DNA of 64,000 nucleotides from Halopseudomonas nanhaiensis. GTDB lineage: Bacteria > Pseudomonadota > Gammaproteobacteria > Pseudomonadales > Pseudomonadaceae. The notes under the pieces were generated by a model. That model was not told the origin of the DNA. It was given only the letters and a program-made list of their open reading frames with translations, and did not search any database. Shown here one piece after another: positions 49,944 through 62,899 of the stretch (within the stretch, counting starts at the first letter, position 1; the number at the start of each line of letters is the position of its first letter). The stretch is from contig NZ_CP073751.1 of assembly GCF_020025155.1 (NCBI RefSeq), positions 1,736,001 through 1,800,000 of the forward strand, read 5' to 3'. Made by a program: the position numbers and the translations under genes.

Positions 49944-51070
49944 GCGGCGTGCTCCGTTTGGGAGGCAAGGGCGGTTTCTATCACACCGCCGCCCAGACAC
50001 ACGTCGTTCTGGTAGAGCACCACCGACTGACCAGGCGTCACCGCCCGCTGCGGTTCGTCAAAGCGTATGAGGTAGCCACGCTCGCTGTGCTCCAGCGTAC
50101 AGGCCTGGTCCGGCTGACGGTAACGCACCTTTGCCGTGAGCCTGAGCGGCAACGCATCCTGCAAGTCATTGACCCAGAAGATCTCGGACACCTCCAGTGC
50201 GTCGGCAAATAGCCAGGGGTGGGCGTTGCCCTGACCGACGATCAGCACGTTGCGCTCCAGATCCTTGCGCAGCACGTACCAGGGTTCCTCACCGGCTCCC
50301 TGCAAACCGCCGATGCCCAGGCCCTGGCGCTGCCCGATGGTGTGATACATGAGGCCATGGTGCCGGCCAATGGTCTCGCCGTCAGTCGTCTGGATATCGC
50401 CGGGTTGCGCCGGCAGATACTGCTTGAGGAAATCGCTGAAACGTCTTTCGCCGATGAAGCAGATACCCGTCGAATCCTTCTTGCGCGCAGTGGCGAGCTG
50501 ATACTTTTCGGCGATCCGCCGTACTGCCGGCTTCTCGAGTTCACCTACCGGGAACAGGGTGCGCGCGATCTGCTCGCCGGCCACGGCGTGCAGGAAGTAG
50601 CTCTGATCCTTGTTGGCGTCGAGACCACGTAACAGCAGGGTTTGGCCCTCCTGCTCGGCACGACGGACGTAATGACCGGTCGCGATCAGATCAGCACCCA
50701 GCATCAGGGCATAATCCAGGAACGCCTTGAACTTGATTTCGCGGTTGCAAAGAATGTCGGGGTTGGGTGTGCGGCCAGCCTTGTACTCGGCCAGGAAATG
50801 CTCGAACACGTTATCCCAGTACTCGGCAGCGAAGTTCGCGGTATGCAGCTTGATACCCAGCCTGTCGGACACCGCCTGGGCGTCCGCCAGATCTTCCTTG
50901 GCTGTGCAGTAGTCGGTACCGTCATCCTCATCCCAGTTCTTCATGAACAGGCCTTCCACCTGGTAACCCTGTTCCAGCAACAGGGCAGCCGAAACGGAAG
51001 AGTCTACGCCACCGGACATGCCCACGATGACGCGGGTATCGCCTGGCTGTTTGGAGGTCGGAAAAGTCAT
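49940..51070 (-). CDS. mnmA: tRNA-specific 2-thiouridylase
   Basis: A 376-residue enzyme installing the 2-thio group on U34 of tRNA-Lys, -Glu and -Gln. The PP-loop [15 protein letters not shown] lies near residue 20. The catalytic nucleophile cysteine is in ILCNREIKF, and the partner cysteine is in [12 protein letters not shown]. The C-terminal beta-barrels end in [17 protein letters not shown]. It starts one base after the nudix stop and overlaps hflD. Confidence 0.96.
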   Translation of the reverse strand: MTFPTSKQPGDTRVIVGMSGGVDSSVSAALLLEQGYQVEGLFMKNWDEDDGTDYCTAKEDLADAQAVSDRLGIKLHTANFAAEYWDNVFEHFLAEYKAGRTPNPDILCNREIKFKAFLDYALMLGADLIATGHYVRRAEQEGQTLLLRGLDANKDQSYFLHAVAGEQIARTLFPVGELEKPAVRRIAEKYQLATARKKDSTGICFIGERRFSDFLKQYLPAQPGDIQTTDGETIGRHHGLMYHTIGQRQGLGIGGLQGAGEEPWYVLRKDLERNVLIVGQGNAHPWLFADALEVSEIFWVNDLQDALPLRLTAKVRYRQPDQACTLEHSERGYLIRFDEPQRAVTPGQSVVLYQNDVCLGGGVIETALASQTEHAA

Positions 51071-51071
51071 G

Positions 51072-51506
51072 TCAGCGAATCAGATCCAGTGGATAAAGGG
51101 GTTTGTTCAGAAAGTCCCGAATACAATTCAGCACCAGCGGGCTCCGCAAGTCCGCGCGCCGTGCCTCGATCTCCTCGAGGGACATCCAGATCGCGCGAAG
51201 AATCCCTTCATCCAGCGCGCGGCTCGGCTCGACGGACACAGGACGGCCGTGGAAACAGCTGCGCTGGTACGTCGTACCATTGTCTGCCTTGAACAGGTAT
51301 AGCCCAACCAGCCCGAGAATCTCGACATTCCAGGCGGTCTCTTCGAGTACTTCTCGGCCGGCGGCCTCGATTAGACTTTCGTCGGCTTCCAGGTGCCCTG
51401 CAGGTTGATTTAAAACGATGCGGTTGTCGCGGTATTCCTCAACCATCAGGAAGCGGCCGCCGTCTTCCACGATGGTCGCCACGGTGACGTGCGGTAAAAA
51501 TCGCAT
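51072..51506 (-). CDS. Nudix hydrolase (NudJ-like)
   Basis: A 144-residue hydrolase with a complete Nudix box, [20 protein letters not shown] followed by TAW. The family opening is [20 protein letters not shown]. NudJ-type enzymes hydrolyse nucleoside di- and triphosphates and related phosphates, and they are commonly adjacent to mnmA. GAGGAGAGG lies upstream of ATG 51506. It heads the five-gene minus-strand run and is divergent from icd. Confidence 0.92.
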   Translation of the reverse strand: MRFLPHVTVATIVEDGGRFLMVEEYRDNRIVLNQPAGHLEADESLIEAAGREVLEETAWNVEILGLVGLYLFKADNGTTYQRSCFHGRPVSVEPSRALDEGILRAIWMSLEEIEARRADLRSPLVLNCIRDFLNKPLYPLDLIR

Positions 51507-51855
51507 TGAAGTGGCCTCTCCTCAAGGAGGCATAGAGTAGCGCAAAGCCGCATTCGCGTGAACCGGCTGCACCTGGCGCACGACGCTGGAAATGGCCGAA
51601 AAAAAGGCTAGGATTCTGCTATCTGCATATGTAGTCCGCCATGTAGTGCCACTACAAAACGACCGCTTTCGCGTCGAATGTCGCGCAGCTGACAATTAAA
51701 GAAAAGAAATGGTGGGCACCGACCCTTGCGGGTTCGGAAAAAAACGTGACAACGTGTAGGAAAACTACAACAATACGGCCACCAACACATCCGTATTCGC
51801 CGGCTCCGGTTACCCCCGGGGCCAGTACGACAACGACAACACAACGGAGTCAAAA
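51507..51855. other. 349-bp divergent region, nudix / icd
   Basis: No gene is evident. It contains several A-rich tracts (51600 to 51607 and 51738 to 51744) and a CCGG-rich imperfect hairpin near 51800-51823. It must contain both the icd promoter and the promoter of the nudix operon; only the former has a candidate. Confidence 0.5.
51746..51774 (+). promoter_or_regulatory. Candidate icd promoter
   Basis: GTGACA (51746-51751, 5 of 6) and AACAAT (51769-51774, 4 of 6) are spaced by 17 bp. Transcription would begin about 75 bp before the icd ATG. Confidence 0.35.
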
Positions 51856-53115
<1,260 letters not shown>

Positions 53116-53132
53116 GCGATTTCCAGGCACGA

Positions 53133-53165
53133 AAGGAAGCCGGCATATGCCGGCTTCCTTGTTTG
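53133..53165. terminator. Intrinsic terminator between icd and cspD
   Basis: AAGGAAGCCGGCAT and ATGCCGGCTTCCTT form a perfect 28-nt palindrome. It is followed by GTTTG on the plus strand. cspD is convergent, so it can serve both genes. Confidence 0.82.
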
Positions 53166-53197
53166 ATCTAGCGGGGAGGCTTAGTTAATGACCCGCA

Positions 53198-53449
53198 TTA
53201 TTGCGCGGTCATCGCTTCCTCGCGGCTCGGGGACGCCACGCTGGTCTCTGCAGCCTGAATGTTGATGGCGTGCAGACCCTTGGGGCCCTGGATGATGTCG
53301 AACTGCACAGGCTGACCAGCCTTCAGCGTTCGATAACCATCCATCTGGATTGCCGAGTAGTGGGCAAAAAGGTCTTCTGTGCGTCCGTCTGCTACGATGA
53401 AGCCGTAGCCTTTGGCGTTATTGAACCATTTGACCTTACCATTCTCCAT
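53198..53449 (-). CDS. cspD: Cold-shock domain protein CspD
   Basis: An 83-residue protein with one cold-shock domain. RNP1 is KGYGFIV and RNP2 is LFAHYSAI. The C-terminal tail rich in Ser, Ala and Glu is typical of CspD rather than of CspA-type proteins. CspD inhibits DNA replication in starved E. coli cells. It is divergent from clpS-clpA and convergent with icd, the order conserved in pseudomonads. Confidence 0.93.
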   Translation of the reverse strand: MENGKVKWFNNAKGYGFIVADGRTEDLFAHYSAIQMDGYRTLKAGQPVQFDIIQGPKGLHAINIQAAETSVASPSREEAMTAQ

Positions 53450-53592
53450 TACAACATCCTCTGCTTATCCATGAAGGGTTTACCGGAAGCGGCTGCATGC
53501 CCGACGACATAAAACAGGATAGCCGACCTGTCATGCTTGATTTACACTTTTTAACATTGAATCACCGTAAGTCAAGTTAGCCTCAGGCAAGC

Positions 53593-53608
53593 TGTGTACC
53601 AGTACACA
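53593..53608. promoter_or_regulatory. Perfect inverted repeat upstream of clpS
   Basis: TGTGTAC and GTACACA are separated by two bases. The site lies in the 208-bp divergent region between cspD and clpS, about 50 bp before the clpS start. It could be an operator, but no regulator is known from the sequence. Confidence 0.3.
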
Positions 53609-53657
53609 ATTTCCTGACAGGATGACTCCACCCACTCTGGGACAAGCGAAGCCTGAA

Positions 53658-54020
53658 ATGTTTCCAAAGATGAGAATTCTACTAACCTCGAATCAGGGGC
53701 CAAGCGAGCCCGGACGCGAAGAAGAGGACGGTCTGGCGGTCGAAACCAGCAAACCGGAACTCAAGCCGCCGTCTCGCTATCAAGTAGTCATGCTGAATGA
53801 CGATTTCACTCCAATGGACTTCGTAGTAGAAGTGTTGGAGAGCTTCTTCCTCCTGAACCGCGAAGCAGCGACCCAAGTCATGTTGAAGGTCCACACGGAA
53901 GGCAGAGCGGTTTGCGGTGTCTATACTCGGGATGTAGCTGAAACCAAGGCCGCACAGGTAAATGAGTACGCGAGGGAATGCCAGCACCCGTTGATGTGTC
54001 AGATCCAGCGGGAAGCGTAA
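53658..54020 (+). CDS. clpS: ClpAP adaptor ClpS
   Basis: A 120-residue adaptor delivering N-degron substrates to ClpAP. Conserved residues are [20 protein letters not shown], the substrate-pocket region [17 protein letters not shown] and [20 protein letters not shown]. The start is uncertain: ATG 53658 (MFPKMRILL) gives the length closest to P. aeruginosa ClpS (122). ATG 53622 and ATG 53670 are alternatives, and none has a strong ribosome site. It is followed by clpA after 34 bp. Confidence 0.92.
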   Translation: MFPKMRILLTSNQGPSEPGREEEDGLAVETSKPELKPPSRYQVVMLNDDFTPMDFVVEVLESFFLLNREAATQVMLKVHTEGRAVCGVYTRDVAETKAAQVNEYARECQHPLMCQIQREA

Positions 54021-54054
54021 CGAAGCGACTGTCGTCGCACTATGAGGTGGCAAA

Positions 54055-56322
54055 ATGCTCAATAGAGATCTCGAGATCACCCTGAACCTGGCGTTCAAAG
54101 ATGCGCGCAACAAGCGCCACGAATTCATGACCGTCGAGCACCTGCTGCTGGCCCTGCTGGACAACCAGGCAGCCGTCGCTGTCATGCGCGCATGTGGAGC
54201 CGATCTGGAGCGTTTGCGCCGCGAATTGACCGAATTCATCGACTCGACCACGCCGCTGATTCCGAAGCATGATCATGAGCGCGAAACGCAACCGACGCTC
54301 GGTTTCCAACGGGTGCTTCAGCGCGCGGTCTTTCACGTGCAAAGCTCGGGGAAAGGTGAAGTAAGCGGAGCCAACGTGCTCGTTGCCATCTTCAGCGAGC
54401 AGGAAAGCCAGGCCGTGTTTTTCCTGAAGCAGCAGCAGATTGCGCGCATCGACATCGTCAACTACATCTCTCACGGCATATCCAAGGTGTCCGGGGATGC
54501 CGAGCAGGCGCAGCCTGATCAGGAGTCGATGGACGAGGAGACTGGTGAGTCGACTGCAACAAATAATCCGCTCGAGAGCTATGCCAGCAATCTGAACGAA
54601 CAGGCCCGTCAGGGTCGTATCGATCCGTTGGTCGGCCGCGCGTCGGAAGTCGAGCGGGTAGCGCAGATTTTGGTACGTCGCCGCAAGAACAACCCTCTGC
54701 TGGTTGGCGAGGCAGGCGTCGGCAAGACAGCGATAGCCGAGGGGTTGGCCAAACGCATCGTCGACGGTGAAGTGCCGGATATTCTCTCCGAAGCAGTGGT
54801 GTATTCGCTGGATCTCGGCGCGTTGCTGGCAGGTACCAAGTACCGGGGCGATTTCGAGAAGCGCTTCAAGGCTCTGCTCAAGGCCCTGAAGAAGCGTCCT
54901 CAGGCCATTCTGTTTATCGACGAGATCCACACGATCATCGGTGCGGGCGCAGCGTCCGGCGGCGTGATGGACGCTTCCAATCTGCTCAAGCCGCTGTTGT
55001 CTTCCGGGGAGCTGCGCTGCATCGGCTCGACTACATTCCAGGAATTCCGCGGTATTTTCGAAAAGGACCGGGCGCTGGCCCGTCGCTTCCAGAAGGTCGA
55101 TGTGGTGGAGCCCTCGGTGGAAGACACCATACAGATTCTCAAAGGGCTAAAGAGCCGCTTCGAGGAACACCATGGCATCCCTTACACCGACGAGGCGCTG
55201 CGCGTGGCAGCGGAATTGGCAGCGCGTTACATCAATGATCGTCACATGCCCGACAAGGCTATCGACGTCATCGACGAAGCGGGCGCCTATCAGCGACTCA
55301 AGCCGGTGAACGAACGTGCCGAGCGAATTGATGTGAGCGAAGTCGAGGCGATCGTTGCGAAGATCGCCCGTATTCCCCCCAAGCACGTGTCGTCCAGCGA
55401 CAAGGAGCTTCTGCAGAACCTGGAGCGGGACCTGAAGCTCGTGGTGTTTGGCCAGGACAACGCGATCGAGGCCTTGTCCACGGCGATCAAGCTGTCGCGC
55501 GCCGGGCTCAAGTCGGCCGACAAGCCGGTTGGTTCATTCCTGTTCTCGGGCCCCACCGGGGTCGGCAAGACCGAAGTCACTCGCCAGCTGGCGAAGAGTC
55601 TGGGTGTCGAGCTATTGCGCTTTGACATGTCCGAGTACATGGAGCGCCATACGGTGTCACGCCTGATTGGCGCGCCTCCGGGTTATGTCGGCTTCGACCA
55701 GGGTGGTCTGCTCACCGAGGCGATCAACAAGAGCCCGCACTGCGTACTGTTGCTTGACGAGATCGAGAAGGCCCACCCTGAGGTATTCAACCTGCTCCTG
55801 CAGGTTATGGATCACGGCACGCTGACCGATAACAACGGCCGCAAGGCGGATTTTCGCAACGTGATCATCGTGCTCACCACCAACGCGGGTGCAGAGTCGA
55901 TGAGCCGTGCGTCGATCGGTTTCACCAAGCAGGATCACAGTACCGATGCGATGGAAGTGATCAAGAAGACCTTCACGCCGGAATTCCGCAACCGTCTGGA
56001 CACCATCATTCAGTTCGGCCGCTTGAGCCATGAAAGCATCAAGTTCGTGGTGGACAAGTTCCTCACCGAACTGCAGGCGCAGCTGGAGGACAAGCATGTA
56101 CTGCTCGATGTCGATGACAGCGCTCGCGACTGGCTCGCCGAGCACGGTTATGATCCTCTGATGGGTGCTCGGCCGATGGCGCGCCTGATTCAGGACAAGA
56201 TCAAGCGACCGCTGGCGGAGCAGATCCTGTTTGGCGACCTGGCTGAAAATGGCGGCACGGTGCACGTCAGTCTGCGCGATGACGAGCTCATCCTGGACGT
56301 GCTGGAAGAAGAGATGGCGTAA
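54055..56322 (+). CDS. clpA: ATP-dependent Clp protease ATPase ClpA
   Basis: A 755-residue AAA+ unfoldase that feeds ClpP. It has two Clp N-terminal repeats (to about residue 140), then AAA1 with Walker [10 protein letters not shown] and AAA2 with GPTGVGKTE. The ClpP-docking IGF loop appears as SIGFTKQD. The start is ATG 54055 with GAGGTGG upstream. The length equals E. coli ClpA (758) closely. It is coupled with clpS and ends before a strong terminator. Confidence 0.97.
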   Translation: MLNRDLEITLNLAFKDARNKRHEFMTVEHLLLALLDNQAAVAVMRACGADLERLRRELTEFIDSTTPLIPKHDHERETQPTLGFQRVLQRAVFHVQSSGKGEVSGANVLVAIFSEQESQAVFFLKQQQIARIDIVNYISHGISKVSGDAEQAQPDQESMDEETGESTATNNPLESYASNLNEQARQGRIDPLVGRASEVERVAQILVRRRKNNPLLVGEAGVGKTAIAEGLAKRIVDGEVPDILSEAVVYSLDLGALLAGTKYRGDFEKRFKALLKALKKRPQAILFIDEIHTIIGAGAASGGVMDASNLLKPLLSSGELRCIGSTTFQEFRGIFEKDRALARRFQKVDVVEPSVEDTIQILKGLKSRFEEHHGIPYTDEALRVAAELAARYINDRHMPDKAIDVIDEAGAYQRLKPVNERAERIDVSEVEAIVAKIARIPPKHVSSSDKELLQNLERDLKLVVFGQDNAIEALSTAIKLSRAGLKSADKPVGSFLFSGPTGVGKTEVTRQLAKSLGVELLRFDMSEYMERHTVSRLIGAPPGYVGFDQGGLLTEAINKSPHCVLLLDEIEKAHPEVFNLLLQVMDHGTLTDNNGRKADFRNVIIVLTTNAGAESMSRASIGFTKQDHSTDAMEVIKKTFTPEFRNRLDTIIQFGRLSHESIKFVVDKFLTELQAQLEDKHVLLDVDDSARDWLAEHGYDPLMGARPMARLIQDKIKRPLAEQILFGDLAENGGTVHVSLRDDELILDVLEEEMA

Positions 56323-56334
56323 CGAGAAAAGAAG

Positions 56335-56360
56335 ACGCCCCTTTGCGGGGCGTTTTTTTT
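56335..56360 (+). terminator. Intrinsic terminator of clpSA
   Basis: ACGCCCC / GGGGCGT with loop TTTGC is followed by eight T. It lies 12 bp after the clpA stop. Confidence 0.93.
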
Positions 56361-56448
56361 GACGTGTCGAGCCAAATCGCGCGGGCGTCGAGTATCGTTG
56401 AGTGCTCGAACAGCCTGACCTCAGGCCCTCTAGCTCAAGCGAAGACGG

Positions 56449-57264
56449 TTAGACCCTGAAGCTTGCCCAGACGGGAGCATGGTCGGATGGCTTTTCCATG
56501 GCGCGGATGTCGTAGTCGATTCCTGCTTCCACGCAAGAGTCGATCAGCCCGCTGCTGGCCATGACCAGGTCGATGCGGAGCCCGCGCTTGGGTTCAGCCT
56601 CGAAGCCGCGGCTTCGGTAGTCGAACCAGCTGAAGCGGTCGTCGCTATCCGGGTACGTGCGGCGAAATGTGTCGACCAGACCCCAGTCCTTCAATCGCTG
56701 CAGCCATTCGCGCTCCTCCGGCAGGAAACTGCACTTCCCTGTACGCAACCAGCGACGGGCGTTTTCCGCGCCGATGCCTATGTCGCAATCTTCCGGTGAA
56801 ATGTTCAGGTCCCCCATCAGTACCAATCGTTGCTCCGGGCTGAAGCGTTGCTCGAGATGAGCCTGCAGATCCGCGTAGAAACGTGTCTTGGCCGGGAACT
56901 TGACCGGATGCTCCCGGCTCTCACCTTGTGGGAAGTATCCGTTGAACACCACCACGGATTTGCCGTCCGGGCAGGGTAGCTCCGCAGAGATCAGTCGGCA
57001 CTGCGCCTCAGGCGTATCGCTTGGCAATCCCTTGGCAACCCAGACCGGTCGTTCCCGCGTCAGCAGCGCTACGCCGTAGTGGCCCTTCTGCCCGTGGAAG
57101 TGAACGTGATAGCCGAGCGCCGCCACATCGTCGTAGGGGAAGGACGTGTCGTCGACCTTGGTCTCCTGCAGGCCGATAACGTCGGGAGCGTGGCGCGCGA
57201 CTATCTCAGATAACTGATGAGGTCTTGCGCGCAAGCCGTTGATATTGAAGGAAACGAATTTCAT
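56449..57264 (-). CDS. xthA: Exodeoxyribonuclease III
   Basis: A 271-residue AP endonuclease/3'-exonuclease of base-excision repair. Motifs are [24 protein letters not shown] (metal Glu), [24 protein letters not shown] (Asp and Asn), RFSWFDYRS and the C-terminal [10 protein letters not shown] (Asp-His pair). The length matches E. coli ExoIII (268). It is convergent with clpA and divergent from tamA, with 156 bp between. In P. aeruginosa clpA is followed instead by infA, so synteny breaks here. Confidence 0.95.
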   Translation of the reverse strand: MKFVSFNINGLRARPHQLSEIVARHAPDVIGLQETKVDDTSFPYDDVAALGYHVHFHGQKGHYGVALLTRERPVWVAKGLPSDTPEAQCRLISAELPCPDGKSVVVFNGYFPQGESREHPVKFPAKTRFYADLQAHLEQRFSPEQRLVLMGDLNISPEDCDIGIGAENARRWLRTGKCSFLPEEREWLQRLKDWGLVDTFRRTYPDSDDRFSWFDYRSRGFEAEPKRGLRIDLVMASSGLIDSCVEAGIDYDIRAMEKPSDHAPVWASFRV

Positions 57265-57420
57265 AATAATCCTGTGATCTGGTCAGCGCCGGCGCAGGCC
57301 AGCGATGGAAGGCGTGACCGCCCTTACAGGAGTGTCTGTAAGCGAATGTATCCAGGTCGGGCCGTTTCGCTTGCGCATGTTAGCATTTCATCTGCCCATC
57401 TGATGCCGGAAGACAATTAC

Positions 57421-59127
57421 ATGGCGCGTCCGTTACTCCTGATCAGCCTGCTCCTATGGTCGGCAGTGTGTCAGGCAGAACTGGTGGTTGAAGTCGAACC
57501 CGCCAACAAAAAAGTACGAGACAACATCCGCGCCTTCATCGGCCCGGTCGAAGCAGCTGACCACCGGGCGATGTGGCGGCTGGCCAGACACAGTCGCGAA
57601 CAGGCGATCAGCGCTGCGCGAGCGCTTGGCTACTACGATGTCTCGGTCAGGCCGCAGGTTTCGGGGCCCGAGAATGATCCGCAGCTTCGCTTGACGGTGA
57701 AGCTCGGTGAGCCGGTGCGTCTGCGTGAGGTAAACGTCGATATCCAGGGCGAGGGGAAGGGCACCGATCCCTTTCGCACGCCGGAGTCCGAGCAGTTGCG
57801 GCCGGGCGCGGTGGTCAATCATGGTCACTACGAATCGCTCAAGACCCTGCTGTCCAATCAGGCGCTTCGCTACGGGTATTTCTCAGGCCAGTTCACCGAG
57901 AGCCGTCTGGTTGTAAACCCGGAAGAGCAATATGCCGACATACAGCTGCGCTACGACACGGGCGAACGTTACCGCTTGGGTGACGTACATTTTTCCGAAA
58001 CCCTGTTCGATGATGAATTGCTGCATCGAATGGTCCTGTTCGAGCCGGGCGTAGCGTACGACTCTGACCTACTCGCCGAGCTCAATCGGGATTTGCTGTC
58101 GAGCGGATATTTCGATGCGGTGCAGGTCACCGCACCGGCCGAGGAAGCCACTGACCTGCGCATCCCGGTGCGCGTTTACCTGGAGGAGAGAGAGCCGAAC
58201 TCACTTGGTCTGGGTGCTGGGTTTTCCACGGACGTGGGTCCGCGATTGCTGGTGGACTGGCGCCAGCACTATCTGAACGCCAAAGGGCATAGCCGTGGTG
58301 CCGAATTCGAACTGTCCGCACCCCGTCAGGAGCTGACGGCGTTTTACCAGATTCCGTTGACACCTCCCCAATCGAGCAACCTGCGCCTGTTCAGCGGCCT
58401 TCTGCGAGATACCGTGGAAGACGTGGATACTGTCAACTTCACTGTGGGTGGCTTGTACCAGAAGCGCCTGGCAAACAACTGGGAGCGGGGGATAGGACTG
58501 CGTCTGCTGCACGAGCGGTTCACGATCGGCAGCGATGAAGGCAACACTACACTCCTGATGCCAAGCCTGTCCTTCCAGAAGCTGCACAGTGACGGGAGCG
58601 TCGACCCGGCAAAGGGCTACAGTCTCAGGTTCGAAGTGCAGGGTGCCAAGGAAGGGATCGTTTCGAACATCGACCTGCTCCATGCAAGCGCAACCGCGCG
58701 CGGCCTTTACACTGTGTGGGATCGACACCGTCTCCTTGCGCGTGCGCAGCTCGGCGCGCTGACCAGTAGCGATTTTGGAAACGTCCCGCCAACCCTGCGC
58801 TTTTTCGCCGGTGGTGATCAGAGCGTGCGTGGCTATGACTATCGAACGCTCTCCCCGCAGGACGAAACCGGCGAGCGTATCGGCGGCCGTTATCTGGTCG
58901 CCAGCGGCCTCGAGTATCAATACGAGTTCATCGACAAGTGGCGCGGTGCCGTGTTTGTCGACCATGGAAACGCAGTCGACTCGCTCAGTGATCCACTCAA
59001 GACCAGTGTGGGTGTGGGCATCCGCTGGGTATCACCGGTCGGGCCGATCCGTGTTGATGTCGCCAAGTCGGTCAGTGATCCCGACGAGGGCTTTCGTATT
59101 CACTTCGCCATGGGTCCCGAGTTGTGA
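57421..59127 (+). CDS. tamA: Translocation and assembly module subunit TamA
   Basis: A 568-residue outer-membrane Omp85-family protein. A signal peptide (MARPLLLISLLLWSAVCQA) is followed by three POTRA domains and a C-terminal 16-strand barrel ending in IRVDVAKSVSDPDEGFRIHF. The barrel lid motif appears in FFAGGDQSVRGYDYRTLSP. With TamB it helps insert outer-membrane proteins or move phospholipids. ATG 57421 is preferred because the signal peptide begins there; the frame extends to 57217. It overlaps tamB by four bases. Confidence 0.94.
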   Translation: MARPLLLISLLLWSAVCQAELVVEVEPANKKVRDNIRAFIGPVEAADHRAMWRLARHSREQAISAARALGYYDVSVRPQVSGPENDPQLRLTVKLGEPVRLREVNVDIQGEGKGTDPFRTPESEQLRPGAVVNHGHYESLKTLLSNQALRYGYFSGQFTESRLVVNPEEQYADIQLRYDTGERYRLGDVHFSETLFDDELLHRMVLFEPGVAYDSDLLAELNRDLLSSGYFDAVQVTAPAEEATDLRIPVRVYLEEREPNSLGLGAGFSTDVGPRLLVDWRQHYLNAKGHSRGAEFELSAPRQELTAFYQIPLTPPQSSNLRLFSGLLRDTVEDVDTVNFTVGGLYQKRLANNWERGIGLRLLHERFTIGSDEGNTTLLMPSLSFQKLHSDGSVDPAKGYSLRFEVQGAKEGIVSNIDLLHASATARGLYTVWDRHRLLARAQLGALTSSDFGNVPPTLRFFAGGDQSVRGYDYRTLSPQDETGERIGGRYLVASGLEYQYEFIDKWRGAVFVDHGNAVDSLSDPLKTSVGVGIRWVSPVGPIRVDVAKSVSDPDEGFRIHFAMGPEL

Positions 59128-62100
59128 TCTGGTTTTTCGTAAAGGTGGTGTTGCGTGGTCTGCTGATCCTGGCGCTGATCCCGATTGTTCTGGGTCTGCT
59201 GTTGACCAGCGAACGAATCAATGGGTGGTTGCTCGATCGCATCCAGGGGATGGACTCGCGCCTGACCCTCGAACATGTTGGGGGTACCGTCTGGGAAGGT
59301 CTCCAGTTCGATCGGATCGTTTGGCAGGACGATGGCATCGACGTGGTGATCGTCGATGTCTCGTCCGACTGGGAGACGCGTTGTCTGGCTGATCGGCGCC
59401 TGTGCATCGAACATATCGATATCGGCAGTATCGTGGTGCGCACTGATCCAGAGGCGGTAATCGAAGACGAGCAACCGGCAGAGGAAGACAGCCCGGCGTC
59501 ACTGCCTGACATTCGTCTGCCGCTGGGTATTCAACTGGACCGGCTGCGGATTGGCAGTCTGACGATCAACGGCGAACAGCCGTTGTTGAACGAAGTCCGT
59601 CTCGTCGCAGCCATGCGAGAGGATCGATTGACTATCCAGGAGTTTCTCGGCAGAGGGCCCGATATTGCCTGGTCGCTCGATGGCCAGGTTCGTACGACAG
59701 GGGACTGGCCGCTGCTGATCCGTGCCGACATTGACGCTCCCCCCGTGGACGAGCAACCCCTTTCAGTACGGCTGCGGTTGGGTGGAAGTGTCGAACGTCT
59801 GGCGGTCGACTTGCGTACCGAGGGCTATGTGCAGGGCCAGCTCGAGGGTACTGTCGCGGCGATGGAACCCAACCTGCCTCTCGATCTTCGCTGGGAGGGC
59901 CAGCCTTTCCTGGCGCTCGACACGCTACCGGATACATTGACGCTCGAACAATGGACCATCGCAGCACGCGGCGACCTTGAAGATGGGGTAGTGATTACGG
60001 CAGACGCCAGACTACCTGGCGAGGGAGGAGCCGTTCTACTGGCGATCGAAGGACTGGTGCAACAGACCCGCTTGCCTGAGCTGACGCTGCAGCTGTCGGT
60101 GGCGGATCAGCCCGACCGGGTGCTGACGCTGGATGCGGCCGCTGACTGGGCTGATGAGCTGCAAGCGGATGCGTCATTGATTGCTGAGCGCTTCCCCTGG
60201 CAGTGGCTGTATCCGGTGGAGACCGGCGAGCTCGTTCTCGATCGACTTGAAGCCGATGCAAGCGTGCAGGGGGAGGCCTTTCGCGGCGAACTGAACGCCG
60301 CCTTGAGCGGCGTTGCCGGGCAGCCTGCACAAATCAGCCTGACGGCAGAGGGCACGCCTGAGCAGATCACCTTTAACAGTCTCAGCGTCGATACGCCGGC
60401 AGGGCGCGCCCAAGGCGAGGCGATCGTAGGGCTGGGAGAATCAACATCGTGGGACGCCCAACTGCGTCTCGAGAATCTGGACCCCGGCGTATTCGTCGAC
60501 GATCTCCGCGGAAACCTCAACGGCCCCCTGCGCAGCAGCGGCAGCCTTACCGAAGCCGGTCCTCAGTTCGACGCCGAATGGGATCTGGACGGTACGCTGC
60601 GGGATCAACCGCTTGATCTCAGCGGCAAGGTCACCGCCGACCAAGGCAACTTTGCCTTCTCCGACATCGTGTTACAGCAGGGGCCCAATAGTGTGACCGG
60701 GGCAGGTGAGTGGGGCGAGCGAATCGCCGCGGATCTCGACGTCAGCCTCGACAATCTCGCCACGCTCTGGCCGGGGCTGTCGGGAACACTTAACGGCACA
60801 GTGAATGCGACGGGTGACCAGACGCAGCCGGAGGTCCGGTTGCGTCTGACAGGTGAAGATCTTGCTTATCAGGACATCGGGTTGGGACTGCTGGCCGCGA
60901 ACGGAACCGTCACGCTCTCTGATGCGCTGCCCATGCAATTGTCGATCGAAGCCAATCGCATCCGTACCGGTGAGACCTGGCTGGGCAATCTGGTCGTGGG
61001 GCTGGACGGTGACAAGGCGCGACATGAGCTGAAGGTAAACCTGTCGGGCGGACAACTGGAGCTCGACACTGCGTTATCCGGTGGATTGGATGAAGAACAA
61101 TGGCTGGGTGCGCTCACCCGCGGCGAGCTGACGCTCGAGGAGATGACCTGGCAACTGGCTAGCGACGCTGGCATGCGTTATCAGCTTGAACCTGGGCAAC
61201 TTACGCTCGAGGAGCATTGCTGGACGCACGAGGGTGGACGCCTGTGCTTCGACGGACAGCAGCGGCTGCTGCCCGATCGGGACGTGGCGGTGGTGCTCTC
61301 GGATTTTCCACTTGCATCGCTGGAGCAATGGCTACCGGAGGATCTCGCCTGGCAGGGCACACTCGATGCAGACGTCGATTTCAGCCAGACGGCGGGCGGG
61401 CCACCCGTTGCAGATATCTCTGTCAGCAGCCGCGATGGCGTCATCTCGGTCAGTGACCCGGAGCAGACACTCGACTTCGACTATTCGCAGCTTGAGCTGA
61501 CCAGCCAATTGGATGCCGAGCAGGCGCGCAATCGGCTGCTGCTGACCGGCGATACGCTTGGTGAGTTGCGTGTCCAGGCTGATGTCTCCGATCCTGCGGG
61601 GGAACAGCGTCTGGTCGGTCGCTTCGATCTGGAAGGGTTCAATCTGGACTTTCTCCGTCCTTTTCTGCCGCAGGTTGAAACCCTGCAGGCAGAGCTTCAG
61701 GGACAGGGCGAGTTGGGTGGGACACTGACCGAACCGCTGGTCAATGGTGAAATCGCTATTGAAGATGGGCTGATAACCGGTCCGGAACTCCCGGTGAGCT
61801 TCGAACAGCTGGATCTGCGTGTGGGCATAGCCGGACAGACTGCTGACATCGATGGTAGCTGGCAAAGTGGTCCGGATGGCGACGGGTCGCTGACCGGAAC
61901 GGTAACCTGGGCGCCGGAGCTGGACCTGTCGCTAAATCTGGTGGGCAAGGCCCTGCCGGTGGTGGTCGCGCCCTATGCCAACCTCCTGGTCAGCCCCGAC
62001 ATGCGCGTATCGCTTGCGGAAAACCGCTTGCGCGTGCGAGGCACCATAGCTGTACCCGAAGGCAACATCACCGTACGCGAGCTTCCCGAACAGGCTGTGC

Positions 62101-62852
62101 GCCTGTCTACTGATGAAGTCATCGTGGGCGAGGAAGAGGAGAGTGTCGCTGGCGATATGCCGATGGAAATCGACGCACGGGTCCGGCTCGTCATCGGCGA
62201 CCAGCTGCGGTTTTCCGGCTTCGGTTTGACTGGGCGGCTCAGCGGGCGACTTCAGGTGGACGAAGAACTCACTGCCAATGGTGACCTGAACATTCTCAAC
62301 GGCCGGTTCCGTCGATTCGGTCAGAGGTTGACGCTGCGCCGTGCCCAGATCCTGTTTGCCGGTCCGATCAGCCAACCGTTTCTCAATATCGAAGCGGTAC
62401 GAGAGGTCGATGACGTCACGGCGGGGTTGCGCCTGACCGGTCGCGCCGAAGCGCCGCAATCGGAAGTCTTCGCCGAGCCGGCCATGCCGCAGGAACAGGC
62501 GTTGTCCTACCTGATTCTAGGCCGTCCTCTGGGCAGCGACGGTGGCGACAACAACATGCTCGGCCAGGCCGCCCTGGCTCTCGGCATGGCTGGTAGCGGG
62601 CCGGTTACGCAAAACATCGCCAATTCGCTGGGCATACAGAACTTCCAGCTGGAAACCGAGGGCAGCGGTACCGAAACGCAGGTGGTCGCAGCAGGCTATC
62701 TTACCGACCGGCTTAGCGTGCGCTATGGTGTAGGCGTGTTCGAACCGGCAAACCAGCTCGCCTTGCGCTACGACCTGAGCAAGCGACTGTATCTTGAAGC
62801 AGTCAGCGGCTTGGCGAGTTCGCTGGATTTCTTCTATCGTATCGACTTCTAG
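59124..62852 (+). CDS. tamB: Translocation and assembly module subunit TamB
   Basis: A 1242-residue envelope-spanning protein (DUF490 family). It has an N-terminal membrane anchor ([20 protein letters not shown]), a long region of repeated beta-strands forming a groove, and a conserved C-terminal domain with [18 protein letters not shown] and [20 protein letters not shown]. AsmA-like proteins of this type bridge the two membranes. The start is GTG 59124, overlapping the TamA stop as GTGA. The length is comparable with E. coli TamB (1259). Confidence 0.94.
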   Translation: MIWFFVKVVLRGLLILALIPIVLGLLLTSERINGWLLDRIQGMDSRLTLEHVGGTVWEGLQFDRIVWQDDGIDVVIVDVSSDWETRCLADRRLCIEHIDIGSIVVRTDPEAVIEDEQPAEEDSPASLPDIRLPLGIQLDRLRIGSLTINGEQPLLNEVRLVAAMREDRLTIQEFLGRGPDIAWSLDGQVRTTGDWPLLIRADIDAPPVDEQPLSVRLRLGGSVERLAVDLRTEGYVQGQLEGTVAAMEPNLPLDLRWEGQPFLALDTLPDTLTLEQWTIAARGDLEDGVVITADARLPGEGGAVLLAIEGLVQQTRLPELTLQLSVADQPDRVLTLDAAADWADELQADASLIAERFPWQWLYPVETGELVLDRLEADASVQGEAFRGELNAALSGVAGQPAQISLTAEGTPEQITFNSLSVDTPAGRAQGEAIVGLGESTSWDAQLRLENLDPGVFVDDLRGNLNGPLRSSGSLTEAGPQFDAEWDLDGTLRDQPLDLSGKVTADQGNFAFSDIVLQQGPNSVTGAGEWGERIAADLDVSLDNLATLWPGLSGTLNGTVNATGDQTQPEVRLRLTGEDLAYQDIGLGLLAANGTVTLSDALPMQLSIEANRIRTGETWLGNLVVGLDGDKARHELKVNLSGGQLELDTALSGGLDEEQWLGALTRGELTLEEMTWQLASDAGMRYQLEPGQLTLEEHCWTHEGGRLCFDGQQRLLPDRDVAVVLSDFPLASLEQWLPEDLAWQGTLDADVDFSQTAGGPPVADISVSSRDGVISVSDPEQTLDFDYSQLELTSQLDAEQARNRLLLTGDTLGELRVQADVSDPAGEQRLVGRFDLEGFNLDFLRPFLPQVETLQAELQGQGELGGTLTEPLVNGEIAIEDGLITGPELPVSFEQLDLRVGIAGQTADIDGSWQSGPDGDGSLTGTVTWAPELDLSLNLVGKALPVVVAPYANLLVSPDMRVSLAENRLRVRGTIAVPEGNITVRELPEQAVRLSTDEVIVGEEEESVAGDMPMEIDARVRLVIGDQLRFSGFGLTGRLSGRLQVDEELTANGDLNILNGRFRRFGQRLTLRRAQILFAGPISQPFLNIEAVREVDDVTAGLRLTGRAEAPQSEVFAEPAMPQEQALSYLILGRPLGSDGGDNNMLGQAALALGMAGSGPVTQNIANSLGIQNFQLETEGSGTETQVVAAGYLTDRLSVRYGVGVFEPANQLALRYDLSKRLYLEAVSGLASSLDFFYRIDF

Positions 62853-62899
62853 CGACACCCAACCCAGTGGCTGCCGAGCAGCCTTCACAAGGAGCAGTT

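Noticed and set aside
51608-51853. 81-residue minus-strand frame in the icd leader
   Set aside because: Low-complexity Cys/Arg-rich peptide over the presumed icd promoter; no start signals.
56361-56448. Possible gene or RNA between clpA and xthA
   Set aside because: Only 88 bp after the terminator with no reading frame or stable structure that I could identify.
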